From: Microvirga lupini
GTDB lineage: Bacteria; Pseudomonadota; Alphaproteobacteria; Rhizobiales; Beijerinckiaceae
Length of the DNA: 64,000 nt
Direction: 5' to 3'
Assembly: GCF_014191055.1 (NCBI RefSeq)
Contig: NZ_JACHWB010000002.1
Coordinates: 124,001 to 188,000, forward strand
The translations under genes and the position numbers were made by a program. Under the pieces are notes generated by a model that was not told where the DNA came from, did not search any database, and was given only the letters and a program-made list of their open reading frames with translations. The first letter of the stretch is position 1. Every line of letters begins with the position of its first letter. Of the stretch, positions 18,013-27,825 are shown piece by piece.

Positions 18013-18396
18013 CTATTCCGGCTGATGGGAGACGACGCAGATCTTGTTGCCGTCGAGATCGCGGAAGTAAGCGCCGTAATAATTTTCGTGATAGTGCGGG
18101 CGCAGGCCCGGCGCACCCTCGTCGGCCCCACCCTGCGCCAGAGCGGCGGCATGACAGGCATCGACGACGCTGCGCCTGGGCGCCAGCAAGGCGATCATGG
18201 CCCCGTTGCCGACGCTCGGTGTCTTTCCGTCGAAGGGCCGAGCCACCAGGAACTGCGGCGGCCCGCCGGGCGCGCCCCACCCGACGAGCATGTCGTCCGC
18301 ATACCGCACCTCGTGCCCGAGCGGCGCAAGAACGGCGTCGTAAAAGGCACGCGACCGGGCAAGGTCATTTGCCCCGATGGTCGTATGGGAGTACAT
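18013..18396 (-). CDS. VOC family (glyoxalase-like) protein
   Basis: A 127-residue vicinal-oxygen-chelate protein, two beta-alpha-beta-beta-beta units: YSHTTIGANDLARSRAFYDAVLAPLG begins the first, and the second ends HYHENYYGAYFRDLDGNKICVVSH with the metal-binding region. Substrate unknown; most of this subgroup are predicted lyases or dioxygenase-like. Start at MYSHTTIG (18396) is preferred over 18408. It sits 62 bases upstream of creA on the same strand. Confidence 0.85.
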   Translation of the reverse strand: MYSHTTIGANDLARSRAFYDAVLAPLGHEVRYADDMLVGWGAPGGPPQFLVARPFDGKTPSVGNGAMIALLAPRRSVVDACHAAALAQGGADEGAPGLRPHYHENYYGAYFRDLDGNKICVVSHQPE

Positions 18397-18548
18397 GCTG
18401 GATCTCATCGCGGAGTCACCATTCGGGAAAGCTAGACAGCTTTCCCTGGGTCGGGCAAGGCGTTAATCACAATAGGGTCAAATTCGGGCGTCACATGACG
18501 AGCCACCCGGCATAGGATGCCCAACGGACCGGTTCTGCGATCAGCTTC

Positions 18549-19670
18549 ATGACAAAGACATCTTTTCTCCGCTCCCTCATCGCCGTGACGGCCTTCCTGG
18601 CTGCCGGACAGGCGGCGCTCGCCCAGTCCGCTCAGTGTCAGCGCTACCAGGCGGAACTGGCCTCCCTGGAGCGCAGCGGCGGCAGCGCGCCGACCGGGCA
18701 GATGCGCGCCCAGCGGGCGGAGATCAACCGGCTCGTCGTCTATTACCGCAATATCGGCTGCGAGCGCGGCCCTCTCGGCTTCCTGGCCGGTCCCGCCCCG
18801 GCCGAGTGCGGCTCCATTGCCACCCAGATCCGTCAGCTTGAGGCCGGCTATGCTCGTCTGGCCGCCCAGGGGGTCGACCAGGGAGAGATCGAAGCCCGGC
18901 GCCGGCAGCTCCAGGCTGCGGTCCAGCAGACCTGCTCCACGGAGCCCCGCGGCTTCTTCGAATCGCTCTTCGGCGCTCCGCGCCAGCCGCAGCAGCAGCA
19001 GGTCATGCCCGAGGGCCAGCCGATCATCGCCGATGACGGACCGCCTTCCCTCGGTGGCGGACGCCTGATCTGCGTGAAGACCTGCGACGGCTCCTTCTTC
19101 CCGCTCACCACGCCGCCCGGCGGCGGCCAGAGCGCCAACGAGATGTGCCAGGCCCTCTGCCCCGGCACCGAGACGACGGCTTTCGCCTATCCCGGTGGCG
19201 ACAACGGCCTCAACCGGGCCGCCTCACTCTCCTCGAACCAGCCCTATACGTCCCTGGCCAACGCCTTCAAGTTCCGCAAGACCTTCGACGAGAGCTGCGC
19301 CTGCAAGAAGCCCGACGAGAGCTGGGCGGTGGTGTTGCGCAAGGCCGAGAGCATGCTCACGCAGCGCAAGGGCGACCTGATCGTCACCGCCGAGCAGGCC
19401 GAGGAACTGTCGCGCCCCAAGGCGCAGGCCGCCCGCAAGGCCGCCGACAAGAAGGCCGAGGAAGAGGCCAAGGAGGCCGCCGAGATCGCCGCCGCCGCAC
19501 CGACCGCGAGCAAGGAATCGGCCGGCATCGGCCCGCAATCGATCGAGAACAGCACCGTCGTCCGCCAGGGCGAAGGCGCGAAGCGCGAAGTCGCCTCCGG
19601 CAACGGCCAGAAGAAGACCGTTCGCGTGATCGCCCCCGACGTGATCCCGGTTCCGAACGTTCAGAATTGA
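18549..19670 (+). CDS. DUF2865 exported protein
   Basis: A 373-residue protein with signal peptide ([13 protein letters not shown]). The N-terminal helical segment has repeated coiled-coil-like units with cysteines, followed by the DUF2865 core ([21 protein letters not shown] and a downstream CAC). The C-terminal 100 residues are Ala/Lys/Glu-rich, likely disordered or coiled coil. DUF2865 proteins are found mainly in Hyphomicrobiales; role is unknown. It stands alone between divergent VOC and the YadGH-type transporter. Confidence 0.85.
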   Translation: MTKTSFLRSLIAVTAFLAAGQAALAQSAQCQRYQAELASLERSGGSAPTGQMRAQRAEINRLVVYYRNIGCERGPLGFLAGPAPAECGSIATQIRQLEAGYARLAAQGVDQGEIEARRRQLQAAVQQTCSTEPRGFFESLFGAPRQPQQQQVMPEGQPIIADDGPPSLGGGRLICVKTCDGSFFPLTTPPGGGQSANEMCQALCPGTETTAFAYPGGDNGLNRAASLSSNQPYTSLANAFKFRKTFDESCACKKPDESWAVVLRKAESMLTQRKGDLIVTAEQAEELSRPKAQAARKAADKKAEEEAKEAAEIAAAAPTASKESAGIGPQSIENSTVVRQGEGAKREVASGNGQKKTVRVIAPDVIPVPNVQN

Positions 19671-19689
19671 TCGTTTTTCGCATCTCACG

Positions 19690-19770
19690 CGTCATGGCCG
19701 GGCTCGTCCCGGCCATCCACATTTTACGGACCCAAAGACGTGGATCCCCGGATCAAGCCCGGGGATGGCG
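19690..19770. repeat. Palindromic intergenic repeat, family B copy 1
   Basis: Starts CGTCATGGCCGGGC and has two hairpins: GGCCGGGCTCGTCCCGGCC and CCCCGGATCAAGCCCGGGG, separated by a short AT-richer spacer with GACGTGG. Copies recur near 21.6 and 39.1 kb. It lies after the DUF2865 stop, before the ABC gene. Confidence 0.85.
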
Positions 19771-19830
19771 ATGGAGGGTGACAGAAGCACGTCCATTCCG
19801 CCCCGCTTCCCGTCATGCTATCACCCCGGC

Positions 19831-20802
19831 ATGAAGCCACTCGATTCTCTGCACATGCCCCGGCCCTCGGGCGCATCGAACCCGATCATCACGGTCTCGG
19901 GTCTGACGAAGACCTATGCGTCCGGTTTCCAGGCCCTGAAGAAGGTCGACCTGGAGATCCGGAAGGGCGAGATCTTCGCGCTCCTCGGCCCCAACGGCGC
20001 CGGCAAGACGACGCTGATCAGCATCATCTGCGGCATCGTCAATCCGAGCACCGGAACCGTCGTGGCGGACGGTCACGACATCATCCGCGATTTCCGGCCC
20101 GCCCGCACCAAGATCGGGCTCGTGCCGCAAGAGCTCACCACGGACGCCTTCGAGAGCGTGTGGGCGACGGTGACGTTCAGCCGGGGGCTCTTCGGCAAGC
20201 CGCCCAACCCGGCCTATCTCGAGAAGATCCTGAAGGACCTCTCCCTCTGGGAGAAGCGCGACAGCAAGATCATGACACTGTCCGGCGGCATGAAGCGCCG
20301 GGTGATGATCGCCAAGGCCCTGTCGCACGAGCCTACGATCCTGTTCCTCGACGAGCCCACCGCCGGCGTCGACGTGGAGCTGCGGCGGGACATGTGGGAA
20401 ATGGTCCGCCGTCTGAGGGAGAACGGCGTCACCATCATCCTGACCACCCACTACATCGAAGAGGCCGAGGAGATGGCCGACCGGATCGGGGTGATCAGCA
20501 AGGGCGAGATCATCCTGGTCGAGGACAAGCATGTTCTGATGCAGAAACTGGGCAAGAAGCAGCTCACCCTGCACCTGCAGAACCCGCTTGCGGGCCTGCC
20601 GCCCGAGCTGCAATCGGACAACCTCCAGCTCTCAACTGATGGCACCGAACTCGTCTATACCTTCGACACGCAGAGCCAGGAGACGGGCATCGCGGGCCTG
20701 CTGCGCCGACTGAGCGAGCATGGCATCGACTTCAAGGACCTGCAGACCTCCGAGTCGTCGCTCGAGGAAATCTTCGTCAGCCTGGTGCGGGGGCGCGCAT
20801 GA
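19831..20802 (+). CDS. ABC-2 type transporter ATP-binding protein (YadG-like)
   Basis: A 323-residue ATPase: Walker [10 protein letters not shown], signature [15 protein letters not shown], Walker [14 protein letters not shown]-loop [17 protein letters not shown]-terminal extension of about 60 residues after the H-loop is the DUF4162-like tail of YadG/DrrA exporters. I take the ATG at 19831 (MKPLDSL); an earlier in-frame ATG at 19765 lies inside the family B repeat and is unlikely. The stop overlaps the permease start by four bases. Exported substrate is unknown. Confidence 0.9.
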   Translation: MKPLDSLHMPRPSGASNPIITVSGLTKTYASGFQALKKVDLEIRKGEIFALLGPNGAGKTTLISIICGIVNPSTGTVVADGHDIIRDFRPARTKIGLVPQELTTDAFESVWATVTFSRGLFGKPPNPAYLEKILKDLSLWEKRDSKIMTLSGGMKRRVMIAKALSHEPTILFLDEPTAGVDVELRRDMWEMVRRLRENGVTIILTTHYIEEAEEMADRIGVISKGEIILVEDKHVLMQKLGKKQLTLHLQNPLAGLPPELQSDNLQLSTDGTELVYTFDTQSQETGIAGLLRRLSEHGIDFKDLQTSESSLEEIFVSLVRGRA

Positions 20803-21560
20803 ACGTCTATGGAATCAAGGCCATCTATCTCTTCGAGATGGCGCGCACCTGGCGCACGATCATGCAGAGCATCGCCTCGCCCGTGCTCTCGACCTCGCTC
20901 TATTTCATCGTCTTCGGCTCGGCCATCGGCTCGCGCATGGCCAATATCGACGGCGTCAGCTACGGCGCCTTCATCGTGCCGGGCCTGATCATGCTGTCGA
21001 TCCTGACCGAGAGCATCTCGAACGCCTCCTTCGGCATCTACATGCCGAAATTCACCGGCACCATCTACGAGGTCCTCTCCGCGCCCATCTCCGCGGTCGA
21101 GACTGTGATCGGTTATGTGGGCGCGGCCGCCACCAAGTCGATCATCATCGGCACCATCATCCTGATCACGGCGCGGCTTTTCGTGGATTTCTCCATCGAA
21201 CATCCCGTCTGGATGATTGCTTTCCTGGTGCTGACCTCCGTCACGTTCAGCCTGTTCGGCTTCATCATCGGCATCTGGGCTGACAGCTTCCAGAAGCTGC
21301 AGATCGTGCCCCTGATGATCGTGACGCCGCTCGCCTTCCTCGGCGGCAGCTTCTACTCCATCAACATGCTGCCGCCCTTCTGGCAGACCGTCGCCCTGTT
21401 CAACCCGGTGGTCTATCTGGTGAGCGGCTTCCGCTGGAGCTTCTACGGCGTTGCCGATGTGGGCGTCGGCATCAGCCTCGGCATGACCCTGGTCTTCATG
21501 CTGATCTGCCTCGCGGCTATCGGGTGGATCTTCAGAACGGGCTACAGGATCAAGGCGTAA
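20799..21560 (+). CDS. ABC-2 type transporter permease (YadH-like)
   Basis: A 253-residue ABC-2 membrane subunit with six predicted helices, partner of the preceding ATPase (ATGA overlap). [16 protein letters not shown] before the last helix is the typical ABC-2 block (YadH/NodJ/KpsM superfamily). The substrate is not deducible; NodJ/KpsM relatives export polysaccharides while YadH is uncharacterised. The next element on this strand is repeat family B copy 2. Confidence 0.88.
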   Translation: MNVYGIKAIYLFEMARTWRTIMQSIASPVLSTSLYFIVFGSAIGSRMANIDGVSYGAFIVPGLIMLSILTESISNASFGIYMPKFTGTIYEVLSAPISAVETVIGYVGAAATKSIIIGTIILITARLFVDFSIEHPVWMIAFLVLTSVTFSLFGFIIGIWADSFQKLQIVPLMIVTPLAFLGGSFYSINMLPPFWQTVALFNPVVYLVSGFRWSFYGVADVGVGISLGMTLVFMLICLAAIGWIFRTGYRIKA

Positions 21561-21583
21561 GCGGCCGCTTTCACTCCCCTCTT

Positions 21584-21665
21584 CGTCATGGCCGGGCTCG
21601 TCCCGGCCATCCACGTTTTGAGCGGGTTAAGACGTGGATGCCCGCAACAAGTGCGGGCATGACGA
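21584..21665. repeat. Palindromic intergenic repeat, family B copy 2
   Basis: CGTCATGGCCGGGCTCGTCCCGGCC followed by a spacer with GACGTGGATG and CCCGCAACAAGTGCGGG, ending GACGAG. It lies between the convergent ABC-2 permease and gltX. Confidence 0.85.
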
Positions 21666-21681
21666 GAAACGAGAGCTGGCT

Positions 21682-23022
21682 TTAGGCCGCTTTCCCCGCC
21701 AGTCGCGCCTTCGCCCGCTCAGGCCCGATCAGCGGCAGCAGCGCCGCCAGCTCAGGACCATGATCGAGACCGGTCAATGCAAGGCGAAGCGGCATGAACA
21801 GGGCCTTGCCCTTCATGCCGGTCTTCGCCTTCACCGCTTCCGTCCAGGTCTTCCAGGTGGTGGCGTCCCAAGGACCTTCCGGCAGAACGCCGGTGGCAGC
21901 CTCGACGAAAGCCTTGTCGTCGATGACCGGCGTCACGGGACCGCGGACGACAGTGGCCCACTCCGCCGCGTCCCGAACCTTGGTCAGGTTGCCGCGCACC
22001 GCGTTCCAGAAAATCTCTCCCTCATCCGCATCGAGCTGCGCAAGCCGCTCGCGCGCCGTCTCGTAAGGTATCTCGTGGATGAGGCGGGCGTTCAGGTGCT
22101 CCAGCTCGCTCTCGTCGAACTTCGCCGGCGCGCGGGAGATATGCGAGAAGTCGATGAGCTTGGCGAGCTCGTTGAGATCGGCCACGGGCCGCACGGCCTC
22201 GGCCGAGCCGACCAACACAGCGAGCGATGCAACCGCCTGCGGCTCGAGACCGGCATCGCGCAGGCCTTTCACTGATAGATGCCCGAGGCGCTTCGACAGG
22301 CCTTCGCCGCTGGCCGTGATCAGCAGGCTGTGATGCGCGAAGGTGGGAGCAGCAGCACCCAAGGCCTCGAAGATCTGGATCTGCACAGCCGTGTTGGTCA
22401 CGTGATCCTCGCCCCGGATCACGTGGGTGATCTTCAGGTCGATATCGTCCACCACCGACGGCAGAGTATAGAGATAGGTGCCGTCCTCGCGCACCAGCAC
22501 CGGATCCGACAGCGAGCTGCAATCCACGTGGCAAGGGCCGCGCACGAGGTCGTCCCAGGCGACGTTCGTCGGCTCCAGGCGGAAGCGCCAGTGGGGCTTG
22601 CGGCCCTCCTGTTCGAGCTTGGCGCGGTCTTCGTCGGTGAGCTTCAGGGCCGCCCGGTCGTAGATGGGCGGCAGGCCGCGGGCGAGCTGGCGCTTGCGGC
22701 GGAATTCCAGCTCCTCCTGCGTCTCGTAGCAAGGATAGAGGCGGCCAGCCGCCTTCAGCCGCTCGGCCGCCGCGTCGTAGAGCGGGAACCGCTCCGACTG
22801 ACGCACGATCACGTCGGGCGGGATGCCGAGCCAGTGCAGATCGGTCTCAATCGAATCCGCATATTCCTGCTTCGACCGCGCCAAGTCGGTATCGTCGAAG
22901 CGCAGGATGAAGGTACCGCCCTCCCGCCGCGCATAGAGCGCGTTGAGCAGAGCCACGCGGGTGTTGCCGATATGGATGTGCCCGGTCGGAGACGGGGCGA
23001 AGCGGACGATGGGCTTGGACAT
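21682..23022 (-). CDS. gltX: Glutamyl-tRNA synthetase
   Basis: A 446-residue class I synthetase. The HIGH motif is HIHIGNTRV in [15 protein letters not shown]. The usual KMSKS/KLSKR motif is replaced by GLSKRLGH (residue before LSKR is Gly). Alphaproteobacteria often carry two GluRS copies, one of which charges tRNA-Gln as well; this shorter form would be one of these. The start MSKPIVRF is canonical. It lies downstream of nadE on the same strand, separated by a family D repeat. Confidence 0.93.
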   Translation of the reverse strand: MSKPIVRFAPSPTGHIHIGNTRVALLNALYARREGGTFILRFDDTDLARSKQEYADSIETDLHWLGIPPDVIVRQSERFPLYDAAAERLKAAGRLYPCYETQEELEFRRKRQLARGLPPIYDRAALKLTDEDRAKLEQEGRKPHWRFRLEPTNVAWDDLVRGPCHVDCSSLSDPVLVREDGTYLYTLPSVVDDIDLKITHVIRGEDHVTNTAVQIQIFEALGAAAPTFAHHSLLITASGEGLSKRLGHLSVKGLRDAGLEPQAVASLAVLVGSAEAVRPVADLNELAKLIDFSHISRAPAKFDESELEHLNARLIHEIPYETARERLAQLDADEGEIFWNAVRGNLTKVRDAAEWATVVRGPVTPVIDDKAFVEAATGVLPEGPWDATTWKTWTEAVKAKTGMKGKALFMPLRLALTGLDHGPELAALLPLIGPERAKARLAGKAA

Positions 23023-23077
23023 GCGCCAACCCTATGGCGAAGGGCGCCGGGCGGCGCAAGGGGTGATGCGTGTTTCG

Positions 23078-23177
23078 GTGTCATTCCCGGCCGGAGCGCA
23101 GCGGAGGGGAAGGGAATCCATGGTACTGAGTGTGTGAGTGGATCCCTTTCCCGGCCTGCGGCCGCCGGGGAAGACAC
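23078..23177. repeat. Palindromic intergenic repeat, family D copy 1
   Basis: Begins GTGTCATTCCCGGCC and ends GGGGAAGACAC. Central arms GGAAGGGAATCCATGG and GTGGATCCCTTTCC pair imperfectly, so the whole 100 bases can fold into a long hairpin. It occupies the gap between nadE and gltX. A minimal relative sits at 51.05 kb. Confidence 0.75.
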
Positions 23178-23231
23178 CCACCGCATCATCACCGGAACAA
23201 GGCCCGGGATGACGCGGGGATGGTGAAAGCG

Positions 23232-24965
23232 CTACACGTCCATCGATCCGACCCGCGGCTTGCCGATGGCGCGCTCCAGCGCTTCATCCTTCTGGTGCGC
23301 CGCCAAGCCCTGGTCGCGGTAGCGGTTGACGACGGGGTAGCGGCGGTCGCGGCCGAAGTTCCGGCGCGTCACCTTCACGCCCGGCGCCGCCTGCCGGCGC
23401 TTGTACTCGGCGATGTAGAGCAGGCGCTCCACCTTCTTGACGACCTCCAGGTCATAGCCCTTCGCCACGATCTCCGAGACCCGCAGTTCCTGCTCCACGA
23501 AGCCACGCAGGATCTCGTCGAGATCCTCGTAAGGTGGCAGCGAATCCTGGTCCTTCTGGTTCTCGCGCAATTCGGCGGTGGGCGCCTTGGTGAGGATGTT
23601 CTCAGGAATCACGACGCCGTTCGGACCGAGCGCTCCCTTCGGCTTCCAACGGTTGCGCAGGGCCGACAGGCGGTAGACCTCCATCTTGTAGAGGTCCTTG
23701 ATCGGATTGAAGCCGCCGTTCATGTCGCCGTAGATCGTGGCGTAGCCGACCGACATTTCCGACTTGTTGCCGGTGGTCAGCACCATGGCGCCGAACTTGT
23801 TCGAGATCGCCATCAGGATCGTGCCGCGGGCGCGGCTCTGGAGGTTCTCCTCGGTGATGTCCCGTTCCCGCCCTGCGAACAGAGGCTGCAAGGCAGCCTC
23901 GAAACCCTCCACGGGCTCAGCGATGGGCAGAATATCGTAGCGCACGCCGAGCGCCTCGGCGCAGTCTTCCGCGTCCTTCAGGGATTCGCCGGAGGTGTAG
24001 CGGTAAGGCAGCATCACGCAATGCACGCGATCCGCCCCCAGCGCATCCACGGCCATGGCGGCGCAGATGGCGGAATCGATGCCACCGGACAGACCCAGCA
24101 CCACGCCCGGGAAGCGGTTCTTCTCCACGTAATCGCGCAGGCCCAGGACACAGGCAGCGTAGTCGGCCTCCTCGCCCTCCTCCACGGTGACGACAGGGGC
24201 GTCCCGGCAGACCCAGCCCTCCTCACCCTTCTCCCAGGTGGTGAGCGCGATGGTCTCCTCGTAGGCCGGCAGCTGGCACGCAAGCGAGCAATCCGCATTG
24301 AGCACGAAGGAGGCCCCGTCGAAGACCAGTTCGTCCTGGCCGCCGACCTGGTTGAGATAGACGAGCGGCAGGCCGCTCTCCGTCACCCGGGCGGCCGCGA
24401 TATTGAACCGCTCCTCGGTCTTGCCGCGCCAATAGGGCGAGCCGTTGGGCACCAGCAGCATCTCGGCCCCGGTCTCAGCGAGGCACTCGACCACGTCCCC
24501 GCTCCAGATGTCCTCGCAGATCGGAAGGCCAAGGCGGATGCCGCGGAAGTTGACCGGTCCCGGCAGGGGTCCGGCCTCGAAATTGCGCTTCTCGTCGAAA
24601 ACGCCGTAATTGGGCAGGTCGACCTTGAAGCGCACGGAGACCGTGCCGCCGTCGAGGAGTGCATAGGCGTTGTAGAGCGCGTCGTCCTCCCGCCACGGCA
24701 GGCCGATGAGCATGCCGGGCCCGCCATCGGCCGTCTCGCGGGCGAGGCGTTCGAGCGCCGCCCGGCAGCTATCCTGAAAGGCGGGCTTCAGCACGAGGTC
24801 CTCGGCGGGATAGCCCGCGAGGAACTGCTCGGCGAACATCACGATGTCGGCCCCCATCCGGGCCGCCTCGGTGCGGGCCTCGCGAGCCTTCTGCTCGTTG
24901 CCGGCCACATCACCGACGATGGGATTGAGCTGCGCGAGCGCGATCTTGAGAATGTTCTGAGCCAT
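23232..24965 (-). CDS. nadE: Glutamine-dependent NAD+ synthetase
   Basis: Final step of NAD synthesis: amidates nicotinic-acid adenine dinucleotide. A 577-residue protein with an N-terminal nitrilase-like glutaminase (Glu-Lys-Cys triad: E in VMFAEQFLAGYP, K in VSVRFKVDLPNYGVF, C in LGLPICEDIW) and a C-terminal synthetase with the PP-loop LGLSGGIDS. These make up the glutamine-dependent NadE class. Start MAQNILKIALAQ is canonical. It lies 210 bases upstream of gltX on the same strand. Confidence 0.96.
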   Translation of the reverse strand: MAQNILKIALAQLNPIVGDVAGNEQKAREARTEAARMGADIVMFAEQFLAGYPAEDLVLKPAFQDSCRAALERLARETADGGPGMLIGLPWREDDALYNAYALLDGGTVSVRFKVDLPNYGVFDEKRNFEAGPLPGPVNFRGIRLGLPICEDIWSGDVVECLAETGAEMLLVPNGSPYWRGKTEERFNIAAARVTESGLPLVYLNQVGGQDELVFDGASFVLNADCSLACQLPAYEETIALTTWEKGEEGWVCRDAPVVTVEEGEEADYAACVLGLRDYVEKNRFPGVVLGLSGGIDSAICAAMAVDALGADRVHCVMLPYRYTSGESLKDAEDCAEALGVRYDILPIAEPVEGFEAALQPLFAGRERDITEENLQSRARGTILMAISNKFGAMVLTTGNKSEMSVGYATIYGDMNGGFNPIKDLYKMEVYRLSALRNRWKPKGALGPNGVVIPENILTKAPTAELRENQKDQDSLPPYEDLDEILRGFVEQELRVSEIVAKGYDLEVVKKVERLLYIAEYKRRQAAPGVKVTRRNFGRDRRYPVVNRYRDQGLAAHQKDEALERAIGKPRVGSMDV

Positions 24966-25132
24966 GGCATTGCTGTTGTAGGGCGTGCGAACGCAGGCAG
25001 CAACGATGATAACGGCTTCCTAACATGTCAGGACAGGGATGGCACGGGATCGCTGCCAACTGCGGTTAGCACCGCTACCTCACATGTGCTGCGCCATCTC
25101 AGAGTACAAGGGCAAGATAAGTCGCTCTTGCT

Positions 25133-25789
25133 TCAATAGATAATGAAATCCATGTGAGACAGCGCAGTACCGGCTTTCATCTGCGCAATCTGTGCAGGAG
25201 CGACGACTCCCGTTCCATCTTTGTCATAATAGAGTTTGCCTGTGGCGTTGTCATAAATGATCCGGTCATCCGCATCCAGGGCAACAGTCCCAATCTGGAA
25301 GGACTTGTCGGTAATTGTTCTAATCTGATCGAATACAAACCATTTGTCGCTCTGCTCTTCGGGTTCACCGAAAGAATCCAGCACAAAACTGGCTTTAGGA
25401 AGCTTAAAATACTTTGAGGACAAGGCTATCTTGTCGCCCTGTTTGCGGCTGAAATCTTCAATCTTATCCAGAGTCGAAGCTATGGGACGAGCATCAAACA
25501 CAAAGTAATCGGCACCCTTGCCACCGTTGAGGACGTCCTTCCCGGCGCCTCCTTTCAGGAAGTCGTTTCCATTGCCGCCGAGAAGCTTGTCATTCCCGCT
25601 GCCACCGTACAGATCATCATCCCTCCCAAGGCCGATTAGCGTATCCTTGCCGCCATTCCCATAAAGAGAGTTACCGCCGTTGTTCGCTACGATTTGATCA
25701 CCGGCCGAGTCGCTGGTGAAATCCGCAACAAACATCTCGTGCCGTCCATTATAGTAAATGTGGTATTCCCCGCTCGTTCTCACGGCCAT
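25133..25789 (-). CDS. RTX calcium-binding repeat protein (hemolysin-type)
   Basis: A 218-residue acidic protein. From about residue 37 to 95 it carries consecutive nine-residue GGxGxDxLx units (GNGGKDTLIGLGRDDDLYGG, GNGNDFLKGG, GAGKDVLNGG), which form a calcium beta-roll, followed by GADYFVFDA and IEDFSRKQGD as in serralysin C-terminal domains. RTX proteins leave by type I secretion using a C-terminal signal. No ABC secretion, membrane fusion or enzymatic domain gene is beside it. Base composition is clearly lower in G+C than its neighbours, which suggests transfer or relaxed selection. Likely a secreted small calcium-bound or adhesion protein. Confidence 0.85.
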   Translation of the reverse strand: MAVRTSGEYHIYYNGRHEMFVADFTSDSAGDQIVANNGGNSLYGNGGKDTLIGLGRDDDLYGGSGNDKLLGGNGNDFLKGGAGKDVLNGGKGADYFVFDARPIASTLDKIEDFSRKQGDKIALSSKYFKLPKASFVLDSFGEPEEQSDKWFVFDQIRTITDKSFQIGTVALDADDRIIYDNATGKLYYDKDGTGVVAPAQIAQMKAGTALSHMDFIIY

Positions 25790-25973
25790 GATCGCATCCT
25801 ATGTTTTTCTTTATAAAACGATACATCATATAGGCCGCTGGCTGTCCAGTCTGGAAATGCCGCAGGCATATACTCCTACGAACGCATTTAATAGTCTCAC
25901 GCTTCAAGAGCCAAGTTCTGGAACCCGCAACAGTCCAGTTCGTTATTTCCACACGAAACACTGGGAGACTGAC

Positions 25974-26057
25974 ATGTTGAAAGGCGGCCTGCTTTGGCTC
26001 ATCGGCATTCCTCTGCCGATCATCCTTATTCTCTTCTTCATGGGCTGGCTGAGCTAA
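25974..26057 (+). CDS. 27-residue membrane micro-protein
   Basis: A 27-residue open frame, MLKGGLLWLIGIPLPIILIL followed by FFMGWLS, that is one hydrophobic helix. A ribosome site (GGGAG) lies five to six bases ahead of the ATG. The same short Gly-Leu-Leu-Trp-Leu-Ile-Gly-Ile-Pro pattern is one I associate with small conserved inner-membrane proteins of Hyphomicrobiales and Burkholderiales. A frame that opens at 25758 upstream is not coding-like. It lies in the AT-rich gap between RTX and DAHP synthase and is followed by a clear terminator. Confidence 0.62.
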   Translation: MLKGGLLWLIGIPLPIILILFFMGWLS

Positions 26058-26092
26058 GCTCAAATACTTGTAGAGTAGCGTATGCGTAAAAG

Positions 26093-26121
26093 AAAAAGGG
26101 GCGCCGAAAGCGCCCCTTTTT
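26093..26121. terminator. Bidirectional rho-independent terminator
   Basis: Perfect stem GGGGCGC / GCGCCCC around loop CGAAA, flanked by A5 and T5 on either side, so it can end transcripts on both strands: the 27-aa gene on plus and aroG on minus. Confidence 0.92.
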
Positions 26122-26139
26122 CTTAGATCGTCCAGTCGT

Positions 26140-27525
26140 TTATTCCGCCGCCAGGGCGGCCGGCTGTTCCCTTGACTGGCGCTCGCGCTTGATCAGCTCC
26201 GAGGTCAGGAACGCGATCTCAAGCGCCTGCTCGGCGTTGAGGCGCGGGTCGCAATAGGTGTGGTAGCGGTCGCGCAGGTCCGCGTCGGTGAGCGCACGGG
26301 CGCCGCCGGTGCATTCAGTGACGTTCTTGCCGGTCATCTCCAGGTGGATGCCGCCCGCGTGCGTCCCTTCCGCCTGATGGATGGCAAAGAAGTCCTGCAC
26401 CTCGCTCATGACCTGCTCGAACGGCCGGGTCTTGTAGCCCGACGCCGCCTTGATGGTGTTGCCGTGCATCGGATCGCAGGACCACACCACGGTGCGCCCT
26501 TCCCGCTCGACTGCGCGGATCAGGCCCGGCAGATGATCGCCCACCTTGCCGGCGCCGAAGCGGCAGATCAGGGTGAGGCGTCCCGCCTCGTCCTCGGGAT
26601 TGAGGGCATCGATGAGCCGGAGCAGCCCGTCCGGCGAAAGCGACGGGCCGCATTTGAGGCCGATCGGGTTCCTGATGCCACGCATGTATTCGATATGGGC
26701 GTGATCCGGCTGGCGGGTGCGGTCACCGATCCAGAGCATGTGCCCGGAGGTGGCGTACCAGTCGCCGGTCGTGGAATCGACCCGGGTCATGGACTCCTCG
26801 TAGCCGAGCAGCAGCGCCTCGTGGCTGGTGTAGAAGTCGGTCGAGCGCATCTCCGGGTGAGTCTCGGGGTCGATCCCGATAGCCCGCATGAAGTTGATGC
26901 TCTCGGTGATGCGCTCGGCGAGCTCGCTGTAGCGCGAGGATTGCGGCGAATCCTTCACGAAGCCGAGCATCCAGCGATGGGCATTCTCGAGATTGGCATA
27001 GCCGCCGGTCGCGAAGGCACGGATCAGGTTGAGCGTCGCGGCCGACTGGCGATAGGCCATGAGCTGGCGGCGCGGATCGGGCGTGCGGGCCTCCGGCGTG
27101 AAGGCGATGTCGCTGATGATGTCGCCCCGGTAGCTCGGCAGCTCGACGCCATCGATGGTCTCGGTCGGGGCCGAACGCGGCTTGGCGAACTGGCCGGCCA
27201 CACGGCCGACCTTCACCACGGGCGAGCCGCCCGCATAGGTGAGCACCACGGCCATCTGCAGGAACAGACGGAAGAAGTCGCGGATGTTGTCCGCCGAATG
27301 CTCGGCGAAGCTTTCGGCGCAATCGCCGCCCTGGAGCAGGAAGGCCTCGCCCTTGGCGACCTTGGCCAGCGTCTTCTTCAGCTTGCGGGCCTCGCCGGCA
27401 AAGACCAGCGGAGGGAAGCCGGCGAGCTGCTGCTCGACGCCCTCAAGCGCCTCTGGGTCCGGATAGGCCGGAACCTGCTGGATCGGCTTGTTTCTCCAGC
27501 TGTCGGGCGTCCACCGCTCGGTCAT
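26140..27525 (-). CDS. aroG: 3-deoxy-7-phosphoheptulonate (DAHP) synthase, class II
   Basis: First step of the shikimate pathway, condensing phosphoenolpyruvate and erythrose 4-phosphate. 461 residues, the class II (plant/AroH-II) size. The N-terminus [18 protein letters not shown] and [11 protein letters not shown] with the metal and PEP residues are diagnostic; other features are [14 protein letters not shown] and [16 protein letters not shown]. It is a lone gene ended by the terminator at 26.1 kb. Class II enzymes are often inhibited by Trp or chorismate; no such site can be read here. Confidence 0.95.
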   Translation of the reverse strand: MTERWTPDSWRNKPIQQVPAYPDPEALEGVEQQLAGFPPLVFAGEARKLKKTLAKVAKGEAFLLQGGDCAESFAEHSADNIRDFFRLFLQMAVVLTYAGGSPVVKVGRVAGQFAKPRSAPTETIDGVELPSYRGDIISDIAFTPEARTPDPRRQLMAYRQSAATLNLIRAFATGGYANLENAHRWMLGFVKDSPQSSRYSELAERITESINFMRAIGIDPETHPEMRSTDFYTSHEALLLGYEESMTRVDSTTGDWYATSGHMLWIGDRTRQPDHAHIEYMRGIRNPIGLKCGPSLSPDGLLRLIDALNPEDEAGRLTLICRFGAGKVGDHLPGLIRAVEREGRTVVWSCDPMHGNTIKAASGYKTRPFEQVMSEVQDFFAIHQAEGTHAGGIHLEMTGKNVTECTGGARALTDADLRDRYHTYCDPRLNAEQALEIAFLTSELIKRERQSREQPAALAAE

Positions 27526-27711
27526 GACACTTACCCCCGTGTCCTTTCTTCAATGCTCATCGTGCACCGCAACAAGCGGCATGAAACGGCACCTATACAC
27601 GACATAAACAAAAAGGCGAGTGCGTTAGAGAGACGCCGCGCATGAAGGGACCGCATGCCGCGGACACCTGAATTCAGCCTGAAATCCTGTGAGGTGGAGA
27701 AAAGGCGTGCA

Positions 27712-27825
27712 TCAGCGCGCGGGGCGCTGACGGCTCTCGCGCCGGGACATCCAGAGGGCCCCAAAGCCCATCGCCACGGCAATGACCGGGATGCCGAAGT
27801 AGACATAGGCTTCCAGGAGGGTCAT
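27712..27825 (-). CDS. 37-residue membrane micro-protein
   Basis: Found by reading the reverse strand; short and easy to miss. MTLLEAYVYFGIPVIAVAMG then FGALWMSRRESRQRPAR, one helix and a basic tail, stop at 27712-27714. Its ATG overlaps the TGA of the 75-residue gene immediately upstream by four bases (ATGA), which is strong support for a real coupled gene. Topology: N-out or short helix hairpin with positive inside tail. Function unknown; it may be a subunit or regulator of a membrane complex with its neighbour. Confidence 0.6.
   Translation of the reverse strand: MTLLEAYVYFGIPVIAVAMGFGALWMSRRESRQRPAR

Noticed and set aside
25133..25789. RTX toxin with a type I secretion operon
   Set aside because: Only the calcium-binding repeats and a short C-terminus are present. 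No toxin acyltransferase, ABC secretion ATPase or membrane fusion gene is adjacent.
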